A DNA stretch of 64,000 nucleotides from Prillingera fragicola (GCA_002335605.1 BEDY01000003.1:124001-188000), one strand, 5' to 3'; positions 21,253-33,273 are shown, counted from the first letter of the stretch. Numbers and translations are program-made. Notes: a model not told the origin generated them from the sequence alone.

Positions 21253-23371
21253 CTACGTCGCCATGACTGCGACGATGCGGAAGTGGTGCGCCTCGGGGTT
21301 GATTGGGTGGGACGTGTTGTCTGAGACCTTGCAGGTGACATAGTGGTCGCCCTGGGTCACGTTCTGGTCAATGTAGTGCACCCTGCTTGTCAGCGCGTTG
21401 TTAATGAAGAGAGAAAACCCACATGGCCATGTTGTACGTCCTGTCCCAGTATCCGGGCAAGTTTATCGCGCCGTGCTCGTTATCGTCTACCCAGCAGAGG
21501 GCATCGCCGAGGTCATAGTGCTGGCTGCGGAAGTAGTAAACTGCGACGCGTCCGGCGTTGACCTTGATGTCGACGCGAATCTTTGCGCCCACAGTCGACG
21601 AGACCCAGTAGTGCTTTTCCTCATTCCAGACATAGGGTTCCCAGCCCTCGGCCGTGTGCGGCTTCATGGGGTGCTGCTGGTCGTTGGCGTCGGCGCAGAA
21701 CATGTTGGGCTGGACGAGGTTTAGGATGTGGCCTGGTGTGGTCGGGTCCGGCTTGGTCGAATCAATCAGGTCGCGCAGCGGTGTAAACATGGACACGAAT
21801 GGGATCGTGTACGGCGTCTGCGGGAGGGCAAAGTGCCGGCGTTCCTTGCCGAGAGCGTGGATCTTGTCCTTGTCGAAAGTCGCCTCCCAGCCCTCCGGGG
21901 GTTGCGACCAGTCAATTTGCCCGTCAACGCGGACCGGCTGGGGCATGTCAAAGCTCGTGTCGACCAGCGAGGCGGCGTCGCCGTGCGTCGCAATCGTTGC
22001 CTCAAGTGCCGGGGTGACGGGCAGGCCAAAGTGATTGAGCAGGCAAAGCTCGGACTCGAGGTATGCGACGGCCAGGTCTGCGAGCAGGCGCTAAAACGTC
22101 AGCTTGAGCTTCCAGGGCAGGCTCACATGTCCGCGCGCATTGGGGTGCAGCGTGTCCGGCAAGAAAAAGGTCTTGGCCGTCGACTGCGGGAAGCGAGTGT
22201 AGTGGTTGAAGATGAGACGCTTGAGCGATATGTAGGGAATGTCGTAGTAGTGTGCAATTGGCAAGTGCACGATCTGCGGGTCGCCGTAGCCCACGTCCTG
22301 GGCAATCTGGGGTGCCCAGGCGCCGAGAATGACAATGGCGGGAAGCGAATCAAACTCGAGGAGCACACGGAGAAGCTGATCGAAAAATGTCTGGTAAATG
22401 AGGTCACTGCGGTGTCAGCTGCGGCCATGAGTTAGGACCCACGATTGGTCGTTGACGTCAAACTCGAGCACGATCAAGTCGGCATCCGTTGCGATGTGGT
22501 GCGTGCCACAGAAAGCATAGTAGCTCGAATCTGATCCGCCGATAGCGCCATTCTGCACCTCAAACGTGGACTGCAATGTTAGCAAGCCGTCCACCCGGCA
22601 CACGGCCAAACCCACCTTGGGGAATGTCTCCTCAAACCACTCGCGAACCAGCGTCGTGTAGCAGCCGGGTCCGCCGGGGTCGCCCTCCGGATAATGCGGT
22701 GATGGGTGGACTCCTCGACAGGCAGAAACTGAATCGTTAGCAACATCTCGATGGGAGGGCGGTCCTGTGCTGCCTGCGCCGCAAACGCAGTCTCATGCCA
22801 CACGCCTCACAACACAGACACACATGTGCGCATATGCCAATGTGTCCATGTGCCGAGCAAGCCAGCCCATCTGCCACGAAAACTTACCACTGCCACCCAA
22901 CACGCCAATCTTGATATGCCCTCCATCCCTAGCCTTCATCATCAACTTGCGTGTCCGCGCTCCACTCCCCTGCATGAGACGCGAGTGCACGAGCCCCTCC
23001 CTGCTGTAGATATCGCACAGATCCTTGCCGCGCTGCGTATCTCCACACAAGCACTGGGTATGCGAGAACCCCTGCTGCGATGCGCTGTCGCCCAAGGCGG
23101 CATTGCTGCTCGACTCGATCCGCACGCGCGGCAGGCCCGGCAGGCCGGCATACGGGCGCACGACGTGGTAGAGGAGGACAAGCAGGAGGGGGATGCCGAG
23201 GATGAGGAGTGGGCGGGTCAAGCGGCGGAGGTAGAGCATTGCTTTGGGGTTGTGTCGCCGTGTCCCGCGTCTGGGCAGCGGGGCGCTCGAGCGTGAGGGT
23301 GGGTGTGAGTGTGGTTGGTCGGCGTCGTCGGAGGCGAGGAGGGGGCGGTCGAGCGAGTCCGACCCACGCAT
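21253..23371 (-). CDS. SGNH/GDSL-type hydrolase, type II membrane protein
   Basis: Six exons (23371-22888, 22728-22616, 22570-22443, 22406-22126, 22089-21423, 21382-21253) give 600 residues. After a polar N-terminus of about 45 residues comes one membrane span, LTRPLLILGIPLLLVLLYHV, so the catalytic part should be lumenal or extracellular. Block I of the SGNH fold is IKIGVLGGSVSACRG, with the nucleophile Ser split by the first intron. The Gly and Asn blocks are less certain (YYAFCGTHH; EFDVNDQS). The last block is FLPDTLHPNARGH, supplying the Asp-x-x-His pair. The C-terminal 200 residues (EGWEPYVWNEEKHYWVSS onward) look like a beta-rich accessory domain. Esterase or O-acyl transfer on a glycan is the likely activity; the substrate is unknown. 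Confidence 0.8.
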
Positions 23372-24511
23372 GCTAGAGAGGGGATAGGTGTTTGTGATGT
23401 TTGGCGGTGGCGGGGGTTGGTTGTGATGTTGGGATTGTGTGGGAGGAGTGATTGTGATTGTTGTGGAGGTGTTTGGCTGGTTGTGAGGGGGGCGTGCTGG
23501 GTGCGCAGGTGGTTGGGATGGAGTGGAGATTGATAAGATAAGTCGTCCAGGTGTACTCGCGGGTGAGAGAGATGTGAGTGAGAGTGACAGATGTGGTCAA
23601 TGAGTGAGTGAGTGAATGAATGGTAGCAAGGGTAACGGGATGGCCCAGAGATTGCAAGAGATCGACGTGCCTGTGCCGGACACTTTCATTAGGAATTTAC
23701 TAATACAACATTCAGGACAAATTCTAATAGTTATCAATAATATTTCCTAATCAGCCTAGCCCATTCAACGTGGTGCCGGCTGTTGGTGGAGGTTGACATC
23801 GGAACCAAATATGCGGTGCACAGGCACGTGACCCTGAATGTCATTATGGCTTATGTGAAACACCGAGCCAGGATGACGTGAGCACGTTGCATCCTGTGTC
23901 GTCAATGGCAGTGCGAGTGAGAGAGACGAGTGGCCTGCTCGTAGCTCGCGCAACAGGGGGGAGCGAGGCCAGTCCACCTAGACTGTTCACAACTGCCCCT
24001 AACACATGTTTGGTAATTGTTCACCCTCGTGGCCGATTGGGTAGGGAAAAGGCATCGACCAGCATCCTCACTGCACGACTACTGGGTGTCGCAGGACGCT
24101 TTACAGATAAGCATTCAACCAGAACCTCCAACGCCGCCGTTGGTCTCCCTGTGTGAGACAAGGTGCTTGGGATGGAGACGTTTAACTGGGACGGCACTTT
24201 CGCCGCGTGTTACTAGATTAAAGTAAATGCACCGCGTGGCCGATGGCATGAATTGAAGCGCAGTCAAGGTATGCAGCATGGTGAGTAACGCAGTAGAGCC
24301 AGCTCACAATATCGCGACAGTTCAAAGTTGCAATGGCTGCCGCGACTTGGGTTTGTGTCATTACGCCAGGTCCCGCGAGGAGCACTCATACTCATGCATT
24401 TGTATCAAATTCAATCCGAGACGCAGCCCTTCTTTGAGCGTCCGCGTCTCGTCTCATCCACATGCGCTTTCACCAAGACTCTGTTTCATTCTTCGCCTCG
24501 TCACCAAAGAC
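23372..24511. other. Intergenic region with an AT-rich patch
   Basis: About 1.1 kb between two minus-strand genes. The first part (to about 23620) is C/T-rich on the minus strand and is probably the SGNH gene leader. An AT-rich patch at 23685-23755 contains the 8-bp inverted repeat ATTAGGAA / TTCCTAAT. No coding region is supported. Confidence 0.4.
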
Positions 24512-25474
24512 CTAGATCTCGGGCTCGTCGTTGCGCTGTAGGTGAGGGTTAGATTAGACTTGAAACGGGGCCACAGAGCTGCTGCCACGTACCGAGGAGG
24601 AGAAGTTGAGGTTCCTGCGCGGGTGTCAGCGTTCCTGCCTTCTTCTGCTCAAGTTTGGACCTCTGTTTCAAAGAGTACTCACTGGCCACGGAAACGGTTC
24701 TCGGCGTCCTGGGCGTCCTCTGCGAGCATTGCGTCAGCGGTGCCCCACATGTCCCATACCGCCACGGCACGGCACGCCGAGCTGCTGCGGGACTGGTGTC
24801 GATCGTTTTCCGCCGCGCGTTCTCACGCCTTGGCAACCCAGTGCAGAGTAGTTTGTAACGCCAAAATAGCGCCACGCTGGCATGCGTCGCCGACACCCAT
24901 CCCTCTGCTCCGACGCCGACGCCAGTACTCACCACCTTCGCGGCGGTAGCCAGGGGTGCTAGCGCCAGTCTTGGCTCCGTCAAAGTTGTCGTCATTGTTG
25001 TCATTGCTGCCGGTCTGGCCAGCGTCCGCGCCCATCTGGTTCTGAGAAAACGGCGTCAGCCACCGCGCTACTTTGTTGGTTGCATCACGCAACCGCCGCG
25101 TGCCGCGCTGCTGCGGACGCGCCGGTGCGTAACGAAAATAGAGTTTGAGGACTCACAGCGCGCGAGTAGGACGAGCCCTGCTGGTTGCGGCCAAAGCCAC
25201 CCGATGCCGAAGCTACGAGACTGGTCAGATTTCATTGATTCTTCTCGTCTTGCGCCTTCTTATTCTGAATTGCATCTCTTCCCAGGGCTTCTCCCGCGGA
25301 GGGTCCTTTGCAGTAGGCCACCACCAGTCACGTCTCGTCCGCTCTACGCTTCGACGTTCTTATGAAGGGTTGTGCTCGCTCGCTCACGCTCACTGGGAAA
25401 GTAGATGACTGCTTACGCACTGTCGTTGGTCTGGAAGCCCTCGTAGTTGGACTGGCCCGACTGCTGCTGGCCAC

Positions 25475-25511
<37 letters not shown>

Positions 25512-25954
25512 ACCGCCCTGCTGGAGGGGGTTGCCCTGCGCGTCCTTGGCAAGCGCACCGCCAAAGCCCTGGCCGGTGACAGCGCCCTGCTGGCCCTGCT
25601 GGCCAAACTGGCCAGAGACCGATCCGACGTCAAAGCCAGTCTAGCGAGGTGGTCAGTGGTTGTGATTAGTTGCGAGGAAGCGCGGTACACACCTGGGACT
25701 CTGCGGCGGAGAGTTAGCTAGAGCTCTAAACACGTCGTCGGCTCCAGACTCACTGATCTGCTCTCCGATCTTCTTGCCCTGCTCCGAGTTGAGGAAGTTC
25801 TGGGCCTGTCCCGAAGAGAGGAACTGCTGAGCCTGAGCGGCGAACTGGGTGGTGATCAGTGTGTGTTGCTGGACGGTGAATGCGGGGAAGGCGGAAGAAG
25901 GGTGGGACGTGGCTTGAGTGGGAATGGATGACTCACGTCCTGGTTGCCCGACAT
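24512..25954 (-). CDS. Gln-rich disordered protein, nine exons including an 8-nt exon
   Basis: Exons are 25954-25937, 25844-25754, 25700-25693, 25640-25421, 25212-25157, 25041-24933, 24719-24683, 24614-24593 and 24535-24512, giving 194 residues. Every join has GT..AG ends and keeps the frame. The protein starts MSGNQDFAAQAQQFLSSGQ. Its middle is Gly/Gln-rich with a polyglutamine run of about 12, and later parts hold NQMGADAGQTGSNDNNDDNF and EDAQDAENRFRGQ. It ends RNDEPEI. It has no known domain and looks disordered apart from a short N-terminal helix. I do not recognise the family. The exon-rich structure with tiny exons suggests splicing-based regulation. Confidence 0.75.
25476..25511 (+). 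repeat. CTG trinucleotide repeat, 12 units, coding for polyglutamine
   Basis: Twelve uninterrupted CTG units on the plus strand read as CAG (Gln) codons in the minus-strand Gln-rich gene. The repeat is likely length-variable between strains. Confidence 0.95.
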
Positions 25955-27100
25955 TGTGTAGAGGTTGTTGTTGGTGGGGTTTAAGAGATAAGAGATGGGA
26001 GAATAGAGGTCTTGTGTAGACGACGTTTGTTGTTGTTGCAGAGGGAGAATGTATGAGAGAGAAGAGGAGAGAGAATGAGAGAAATGGATGACAGGTCATC
26101 GACGCGCAGCCACCACCACCCACCTGACACACCACTGTAGCCGCGCCCAGCCCTCATACGTCACTACCATTGGCGGACAGCGAGAGACCCTGAGAGGGGC
26201 GCACCCGGTTCACACACGCCGCGCCCAGCCGGTGGCCCCTGCGCCCCTGCTCTCCTGGGCTGATCTGCATATCTCAGGGTAAACACTCCCCCCACGCGAC
26301 AGGCACGGGCCATCCACCTCTTGCCGATCCGGAAAGGCTGGCATGCTCGAGAAATCCATGCTTCCACACATGCGAGCATGTATACCTCTCTTCTATCAAA
26401 ACCACTGCAGTGTACGCGCACCCCTTTACAAGATCAGTCTTTAATGCCACTCTCTGTTCGACATTAACACCGCGCTGCAACTCGCTCGATCCCGCGCGGC
26501 AGGAGACACCCGAGGACACAGCGGCGTCGCGATGGCACGACGCGGAACCAAACAGGCGCGTCTCGTTGGTGGCTATAATCGGGTGGCTCAAATGGGCGAA
26601 ATGACGCACAAGCACAATGCGCTGTGGCGCTCAACACTGTAGAGGACTTCTGTGCTGCGATCTGGGCCAACTGCTGGCAGTGCATAGTACCATGGTTGTG
26701 CGTGATAGGGAGAGCTCAGTGTGTCCAAGGCGTGTGGACGTCGGTCCCTGACCGCTGATCGCCTGGGCGTAGGGCAAGGGCGTAGGGCAAGGGCGTGCGG
26801 ATCGGCGTTCATCCAGTCTGTCGCGTCTCCTGCGGTTAGATCATCATCTCTTCAAGGCGCAGGTGTGTGTTTCGTGTCACAGACCTGGGATCGATGGGGC
26901 GCAAGCGAGGGGCGCGGGGGGCATGGGGAGGGGCATGTGGTATTCTGTTGTGCTTTTGCTGCCACAGTGTGTAAGCGGCCTCACGGTGCAGAGCACCTTT
27001 CTTGGGGAATGCAATGCATGTCATGCGTGTGACAGAGGACACGCCTTGTTCTCTGCTCTACCTAGGGTCTGATCTGTGGACAAACAACAGACCCAGCTGT
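25955..27100. other. Intergenic region
   Basis: About 1.1 kb. The first 150 bp, C/T-rich on the minus strand, should be the leader of the Gln-rich gene. Several small open frames exist on both strands, but none shows a domain or a convincing splice structure. Confidence 0.4.
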
Positions 27101-27704
27101 TCACTGATTTTGATCAAACATCGCCGTCAGATCGGGCTTTTTTGCGACCACAACTTTGCCGCCATCGGCGTTCATCCACCGCACCGGCAACCTCACGTCG
27201 CGCTTCCACATCGCCAACAGCGAGTCCTTCACATCCACGCAGCCCCTAGCGATGCCCTAGCAATGCTTACTCATTGTCAGAGTGCTGACTGACCCAGGGG
27301 CAACGATGTGCAACACCAGCACCCACAAACCCCACCCGTAGCCACTTCCACTACACCGCCCAACGCACAACCTCCAGAGCTGACTCACAACGTGATCCTC
27401 CTCCTCCCGCAACAGCCGCAGCAACAGCGGCCCGGACGCCCCCCTTCCAACTCGAAACAAGCCAATGCAGACACCATTCACCTTCAGCAGCTAAAATCGC
27501 AGTTGGCCGCGGCCACCACTTGCTGCACGCCCGGACGGCTCGCCCGGCCCGGCCTTCTCCGCCACTACCCACCGGGCCTGTGGCTCCGGAGCAGAGCTCC
27601 CGCCACCAGAGCGGCGTGCACATGTGCTGCCTGCTTTGCTCGTACCGGTCGTTGTGCAAGTGTGCATGAGATTGAAGAGCAACTTGGACGAGTATCTTAC
27701 TCAT
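27101..27704 (-). CDS. Possible small three-exon gene, unrecognised
   Basis: Model: exons 27704-27573, 27490-27389 and 27256-27101, 129 residues. All junctions are phase 0. Donors are GTGGGT and GTGAGT; acceptors are TTTTAG and GCTAG, the latter with a CTGAC branch site. The last two exons look coding: LLKVNGVCIGLFRVGRGASG, LLRLLREEEDHV, then DVKDSLLAMWKRDVRLPV and MFDQNQ before the stop. The first exon and the start are doubtful; the true N-terminus may lie further upstream. No family is recognised. It is head-to-head with the transporter gene at 27972. Confidence 0.35.
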
Positions 27705-27971
27705 GCATCTGCTGCCAAGCTAGTGCTTGATCAGCCTTGAACAGTGTGTAGAAGAGTCGGCCAATTTTTACACTTTGGTGGCCGGTTTAAAAGTCGACTC
27801 GCTGGATCCCCCACCTTGCTCCTCAACTCTTTCCCGGCCCGCTTTCCGACCTACAAGCGCCTCGTGCCAGTACAGTGGATATACCCTTGCTCGCTACCAC
27901 TTGAGTGTTGCACTCTTCGCATGCTCCCCCTTTCACTGTCTTGTACGTTTTCGAAAGAGTAGAGCGCGACA

Positions 27972-29780
27972 ATGTCGGACGAGAAATCAAACCTACAACA
28001 ACAACTAGGACGGACCGCCTCCACCAAAGATGTAACCCCAGCGCCAACCGACGGCGGGGGTCTGCTCAAGACCCTCTCGCGGTTCAGTTCACGGCACAAA
28101 GAGTACTCGCCTGAAGAGGACCGGCGCGAGCAGATTCTCTTCGTGCCCACCGCGCCCGGGTCGGGCGACCCCGGCCCACCGCAGGCGTCACTCGACACTG
28201 TGCACGACCACGAGAGTGGGGTCACTGTCGTCGAGCAGGGGGATAAGGACGGGTACATCGAGCCTGGATGGAAAGGATGGCTCGACTGCTTGGGCGTGAG
28301 TGCTTGCACGCTGGACGCGTGGCCATGCTGACAGGCCGCGCAGGCTGTGCTCGTCAACATGCTCTGCTACGGGATGACCCAGTCGTGGGGCGTGTTCCAG
28401 CAATACTACGAGGCTGAGAAACTGAGCGAACCAATGGCCATCTCGTGGATTGGCTCGATCCAATTCTGTCTCTGCCCCATGCTGGGCTGCATTGCCGGCC
28501 CGCTCTTTGACGCAGGATACCTCAAGCAGCTCATGTTTACGGGTGGAATACTCTACAGTTTCTGTTTCATGATGGCCTCAATCTCCCATTCATACTACCA
28601 GGTCCTGCTCTCGCACGGTATTGGCGTCGGACTCGGTATGGGCATCATGTTCTCGCCTTCGGTCGGCACGCTCGCCCAGCACTTTGCGCGGAGCAGGTAC
28701 AAGACGCTCGCGTACGGGTTCCAGGCGAGTGGGAGTGCCGTCGCGGGCATCTTCTTCCCCATCATTCTCAACTATCTCTTCCCCGCAGTCGGGTTCGCGT
28801 GGACCATGCGCATCAGTGAGTCGTCTGCGTGCGCCCCCTGTGCCACGCTGTGCTGACAGTCGGTAGTGGGATTCATCGTCCTGTGCTTTTCAATGGCGGC
28901 ATTCTTCTGCCTCTCGAGCACCCTCCCGCCACGAGACCGCATTGCGCTCCTCAGCCCCACAGTGTGTGAGTACCCAAGCATGCTTCACGCAGCATCTGTG
29001 GCAACCACTAACCCACCAGTCCGCAACCCAGCCTACGCAATCTACGTAGGCGGCGGCTCCCTCTGCTCAATGGCAATCTATGCTCCGCAGAGTTTCGGCG
29101 TCACGTACGCGACAAGCAAGGGTGTCCCCCAGTCGCAGGCAAACTACACGTAAGTGTCTTAGTGGCGCAGAGCGCAGAAAAGCCCACCGGAGCAACTAGA
29201 CCCCACCTGGTGTGCCGCCTCCCCCACCCTGTCACGGCCCAGTGTGGCAGTGACACCGCCCAGGTGTTCGGTCCGGCAGACTGCTCTGCGCTCCACCACA
29301 TGCATGACGGACAGCTGACCGCACCCCAGTGTGACGATTGCGAACGCCGTCTCCCTAATCGGCCGCATCATCCCGCTCTTCTTCGCCCAGCGCCTGGGCC
29401 CCATCAACGTCCTCGCGACGTTTGCAATGGTGAGCGGCATAATGATGATGTGCTGGACGCTCGCGCACGGCAAAGCCGGCATCTTCACCTACGACGCGCT
29501 GTACGGTATCGCGTCCGGAGGCTACGGCGCAAGTTTCAACCCGGGAGCAGCGTCGTTTGCACCACACACAAACCAGAGCGGGCTGTACTTGGGCATGGCG
29601 TTTTTCACCACTGCGTGGTTCTGGCTGGCGGGCACGCCTATTACAGCAGAGTTGATCAGTGGGAGGAGCTCGTACTTGGCCGCGAGCATGTTTTGTGGTG
29701 GGGTCGTCATGTCGGGTGCGGCAATCTTGTTTGTGAGCAGGACAATTAGGGCAAAGCAGCTCAAAACTCGCTATGTCTGA
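27972..29780 (+). CDS. MFS transporter, monocarboxylate (SLC16-like) type
   Basis: Five exons (27972-28295, 28344-28815, 28867-28965, 29020-29149, 29330-29780) give 491 residues. A polar N-terminus of about 95 residues precedes twelve predicted membrane spans. The family entry motif appears as EPGWKGWLDCLG, followed by MLCYGMTQSWGVFQQYY, like the GGWGW..GVF pattern of monocarboxylate porters. Further landmarks are SWIGSIQFCLCPMLGCIAGP, GIGVGLGMGIMFSPSV and AQHFARSRYKTLAYGFQASG. The second half holds VSLIGRIIPLFFAQRLGPIN and YGASFNPGAASFAP. It probably moves a small carboxylate or related organic solute across the plasma membrane; the substrate is not predictable. The fourth intron, 180 nt, is unusually long for this locus. 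Confidence 0.88.
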
Positions 29781-30048
29781 GCTCTTGCTGCGGTGCATGG
29801 GTGTCACTGGCGTTTGGTGTTGGGGTTTGGAAAGGGAGGGGCGGGCGTTAGCATTGCATCATCATCAATGTATCATCTTCATCCAGTGCGAGCAGGCAGA
29901 CGTTGCGAAGACTTGTGTCCTGTGTGTCAGTCAATGCCGCCTGAGCTTCATCTTGGTCAGTGCCGGTCAGTCCTAAGCCAGGGGTGTGCAATGCAATGCC
30001 ATGCTGAGATGTGTGTCTACTCCTCCTCTCACTTCCTCGGCTGACGGC

Positions 30049-31083
30049 TCACTTACTCTCGTCCCCGTATCCCAGCCCCTTGACCCACTCCCTCAACTTT
30101 CCATCATCAATGTCGTGTCCCCACTTGTCCATGAGCTCGGGCGCGTCCGGCGTAGGCTCCTCGCCCTCACGGCGCACCGAACCCACAAACTCTGGCGCAG
30201 CCTGCTCGAGATTCTCACGCATGCGCGCAGCAAACTCGTCCATCTGAAGCGTCAGCGTCCCCCCTCGTAAGGCAGGTACTCACACTGCTGACACCCAGAT
30301 ACTTGGCGGCACCATAAACGCCCAACCCGGCACTTCCCAGCACCATGGCCGTTGCAATACCCAGCGCCTGGAAGCCCAACCACGGGGAAACAGGCTCGAG
30401 GGGCTCGCCGTCCTCCCCTTTGGGCTGGTCGTCGCGACCGTACAGTGTCTGCTCCTCGGCGACATTGAACGCGCGCGCCGCTGCGAGGTCGTCTGGGATC
30501 TCTTCTGCCGGTGCTGCCGCGGTGTCCGTCTCTGCTGCTGGTGCTGCCGGGGACGCTCGCAAGGCGGCGAGGACGCCCTTTCCGGCCGTCACTGGGGCGC
30601 GGCCAGCGTTGCGGTGGGAGAGGAATTGAGGTGGGGTGGTCATCTTCGCGGCCTGGCGGACAAAGGGAAGAATCATAAGTGTCAGGCCTGTTGTGACCGC
30701 GAGCTGGGGCTTTAGTATTTGCTACGGTGTGCTGGAAAGAACTGAAGCAGGGCAAGAAAAAGAGGGGCAGAAACGGAGGTTGGACAGTCCAACGCGCCGC
30801 AGAGACTTCGCCCAAGCCCCATGCATGGCAAGGCAGCACTCTTGTAGAGAAACGGAAAACTCACCGCAGCACCAGCAACGACGACAGCAACCTTGGGACT
30901 GGGTTTGGGCGCGGGCGGTTCAATTTCAGCCTCGAGCGCGAGCTGTTCACCGATACTCAAGCCAGCCGCAGCCGCCGGCGCACCGGTCACGGGACCGGCG
31001 CCAGGAGCGACAGCAATGGGAACGTTGACACCCTCGTCGGCGTTGGCGGGTGTGCGGCCTGTGAGGCTGTCGAGAAAGCGCAT
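30049..31083 (-). CDS. TMEM242-family two-span membrane protein, probably mitochondrial
   Basis: Three exons (31083-30865, 30703-30284, 30243-30049) give 277 residues. Two membrane spans are visible: one formed across the first intron (KVAVVVAGAA joined to LAVTTGLTLMILPFVRQA), and FQALGIATAMVLGSAGLGVYGAAKY. The second span is followed by LGVSSMDEFAARMRENL. This matches the TMEM242 arrangement, in which a similar span is followed by a LGVHSM.DF.-type helix. TMEM242 is a mitochondrial inner-membrane factor linked to ATP synthase and complex I assembly. The loop between the spans is longer (about 90 residues, acidic and Ala-rich) than I would expect, and the last 40 residues are an added charged tail. 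A relation to fungal AIM11 is possible. Confidence 0.7.
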
Positions 31084-31334
31084 TGCGGGATGAATGAGTG
31101 GATGGAAGGTTGGGGATCTGAAATTTCAGGATGAAACCTCTGAGTGGGTGGAGGTCGTCGTCGGTCAACAATCTGGTCCGATACGCTGCGTTTTCCTGCA
31201 ACCCTAACACGACAGCTGCAAATGACTAGACACATGAAACGTATGCATGTACATTAAAAGGTTCGCCTGGCCAGCACCCAGTGCTGCCTATGCTCTCTCG
31301 CCCTCTCTACGAACGGCCATCAAAATCGATCCGC

Positions 31335-32791
31335 TCAGTTGACCGAGACGAGCTTGACGTCAAAGTTGAGGGTCGAGTTGGGGGGGATGCCGGGGATGCG
31401 CTGCTTGCCGTAGGCGAGCTTGGCAGGGATGGTGAGACGACGCTCGCCACCGACGGCCATGCCAGCGAGACCCTGGTCCCAGCCGGCAATGACCTCGGAG
31501 CGGCCGAGGACAAACGAGAAGGGCTTGCCAGCAGTGTTGGCGTCAAACTGCTTGCCGTTGTCGAGCTTGCCAATGTAGCGCATTCCGAGGCGCTTGCCAG
31601 CCTTGGCGACGGGGCCGGTGCCGACCTTGGTGTCCTCAATGACGAGACCCGAGGGAAGGGTGCGCTGTGATAGGTTAGCACGTGTGTGATGAAGGATGTA
31701 ATGGGATGATGGAAGAGAAGGTCAGAGTTAGTTCCCAACAGCAAAAAAGTACGCAGTAAATAGTGCATACTTCTTATAGTTGGGTAAATAGGTCTCTAGA
31801 ATTTTGGATAGGGGAGGGACGGTAGAACAGACTCAGGTAGAAGGATCACGCCGAGCTTGCGTTCGTCGTGTCCGTTCACTTGCGCACCTTCTTCGACTGC
31901 TCCTTCTTGGGGGCCTCCTTCTTAGGAGCCTCCTTCTTGGGGGCGGGAGCGGCGGCCTCCTCGGTCTTGGCCTTCTTGGCGGCCTTCTTCTGCTGAGCCT
32001 TGGAAAGCTCGGGCTTCTCCTCAATCTCGGCGGCCTTGCGCTTGGGGGCGGCGGCCTCGACAGCCTTGGCGGCCTTGATCTCGGTAATCTTGCCCTTGGG
32101 GGCGATCTCGACCTCCTCGTCAAACTCCTCAACCGAGAACTCGTCGTCCTCGTCAAAGTCGAGGTCCGAGTAGTCATCGTGGCCCTCGTAGTCCGAGTCG
32201 TAGTCCGAGTCCATCTCGTCGCCCTGGTCGATGTAGTTGCCAAGGAGGTGGACGGCGTTCTCGCCGGTAACCTCAAAGATGACAACGTCACCGGCGGGGA
32301 AGGTGAGGTTGAGCTGAGCCTGCTCAATCTTGCCGGCAGTGAGCGAGCACATGACAACCTCCTCGGGGGGGATGTCGTCCTCGTCGTCAGAGTCGTCCTC
32401 GTCATCCTCATCCTCATCGTCCTCGGCGTCGTCCTCGTCCTCCTCGGCGTCAGCCTCCTCGAGGGCAGCCTTGAGCTTGGCGGCGGTCTCCTCGTCAAGC
32501 TCGTCGAGCTCGTCCTCGTCCATCTCGTCGTCAGAGTCAAGCTCCGAGTCAAACTCGTCGTCCGAGTCGTCAAAGTCGGGGATGGGCGAGTGGGTGACCT
32601 TGACAACCGAGCGGCCGTCGGCGGAGGCGAGGTCCTCGGCAAGGGCGGCGTTGGTGATCTGGAAGTCGCGGCGGACGTAAATGGGGACGGCCTCTCCGGG
32701 CATGAGCGTAAGGCTCTGTTTGATGTTAGCGACGAGCTCTTCATCCGCAGTGAGAGAGACAACGTACCCAAAGGTTCATCTTGACGGCCAT
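31335..32791 (-). CDS. FPR4: Nucleolar FKBP-type prolyl isomerase with nucleoplasmin-like N-terminus (Fpr3/Fpr4 type)
   Basis: Three exons (32791-32768, 32715-31888, 31664-31335) give 393 residues. The N-terminal nucleoplasmin-like domain starts [20 protein letters not shown]. Long Asp/Glu tracts (about 50-120 and 165-200) and a Lys/Ala-rich basic stretch follow. The C-terminal FKBP domain (285-393) carries [51 protein letters not shown] and [17 protein letters not shown], typical of an active isomerase. Such proteins act as histone chaperones and proline isomerases in nucleolar chromatin. The second intron is 223 nt with a GTGCGC donor. If it is retained, translation reads on for only three codons to a TGA, giving a protein without the FKBP domain. 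The donor was chosen because it keeps the frame. Confidence 0.9.
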
Positions 32792-33273
32792 TTTGGTGTT
32801 GTAGATTATGGATACAGGTGAAGAGAGAGAGAGAGAGTTGATGTTGATGAGGGAGGGGGAGAGAGAAGATTTGTAGTCTCTTTATGAACGTTTGTAAACT
32901 TGCAGATAGAAACAATCTGACGTCTTCCACCAACTTTTCCAGCAAGCACCACGTGATTCAGGATCACGTGACCCTGGGCAACCCTGGGAGGTCGGATCCG
33001 AGATCGTCAGGGTAAAATGTATCAGTGTGACCCAGATAAGCACGTGGGCATGGGTTGCCGTATTGCCGGGAGTGTGGCACTTTACCACGTGGACTCTCTG
33101 GGACCTCTCAGCATGTGCAGTGACGCACTCAATGTCGTCGACTGTCCACTGCATTCCATTCAGCAACGACCCGCATCTCACGCATCTCACACTTCTCAGC
33201 GGGCTAGTCCTGCCCCCTAACACCATCCGAAACGAACCATCTCCGACTCCTAACCCACATATAGACCGGCATA
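32792..33273. other. Bidirectional promoter, FKBP and ARPC4
   Basis: About 480 bp between divergent start codons. The FKBP leader side has a GA-repeat (GAGAGAGAGAGAG near 32823). ACGTGA and CACGTG-like motifs recur near 32950-33090. No gene is supported. Confidence 0.5.

Noticed and set aside
31695..31900. Treating the acidic protein and the FKBP domain as two separate genes
   Set aside because: The FKBP part has no usable ATG of its own at its domain start, the frame closes with a GTGCGC donor, and the fused order is the known Fpr3/Fpr4 layout.
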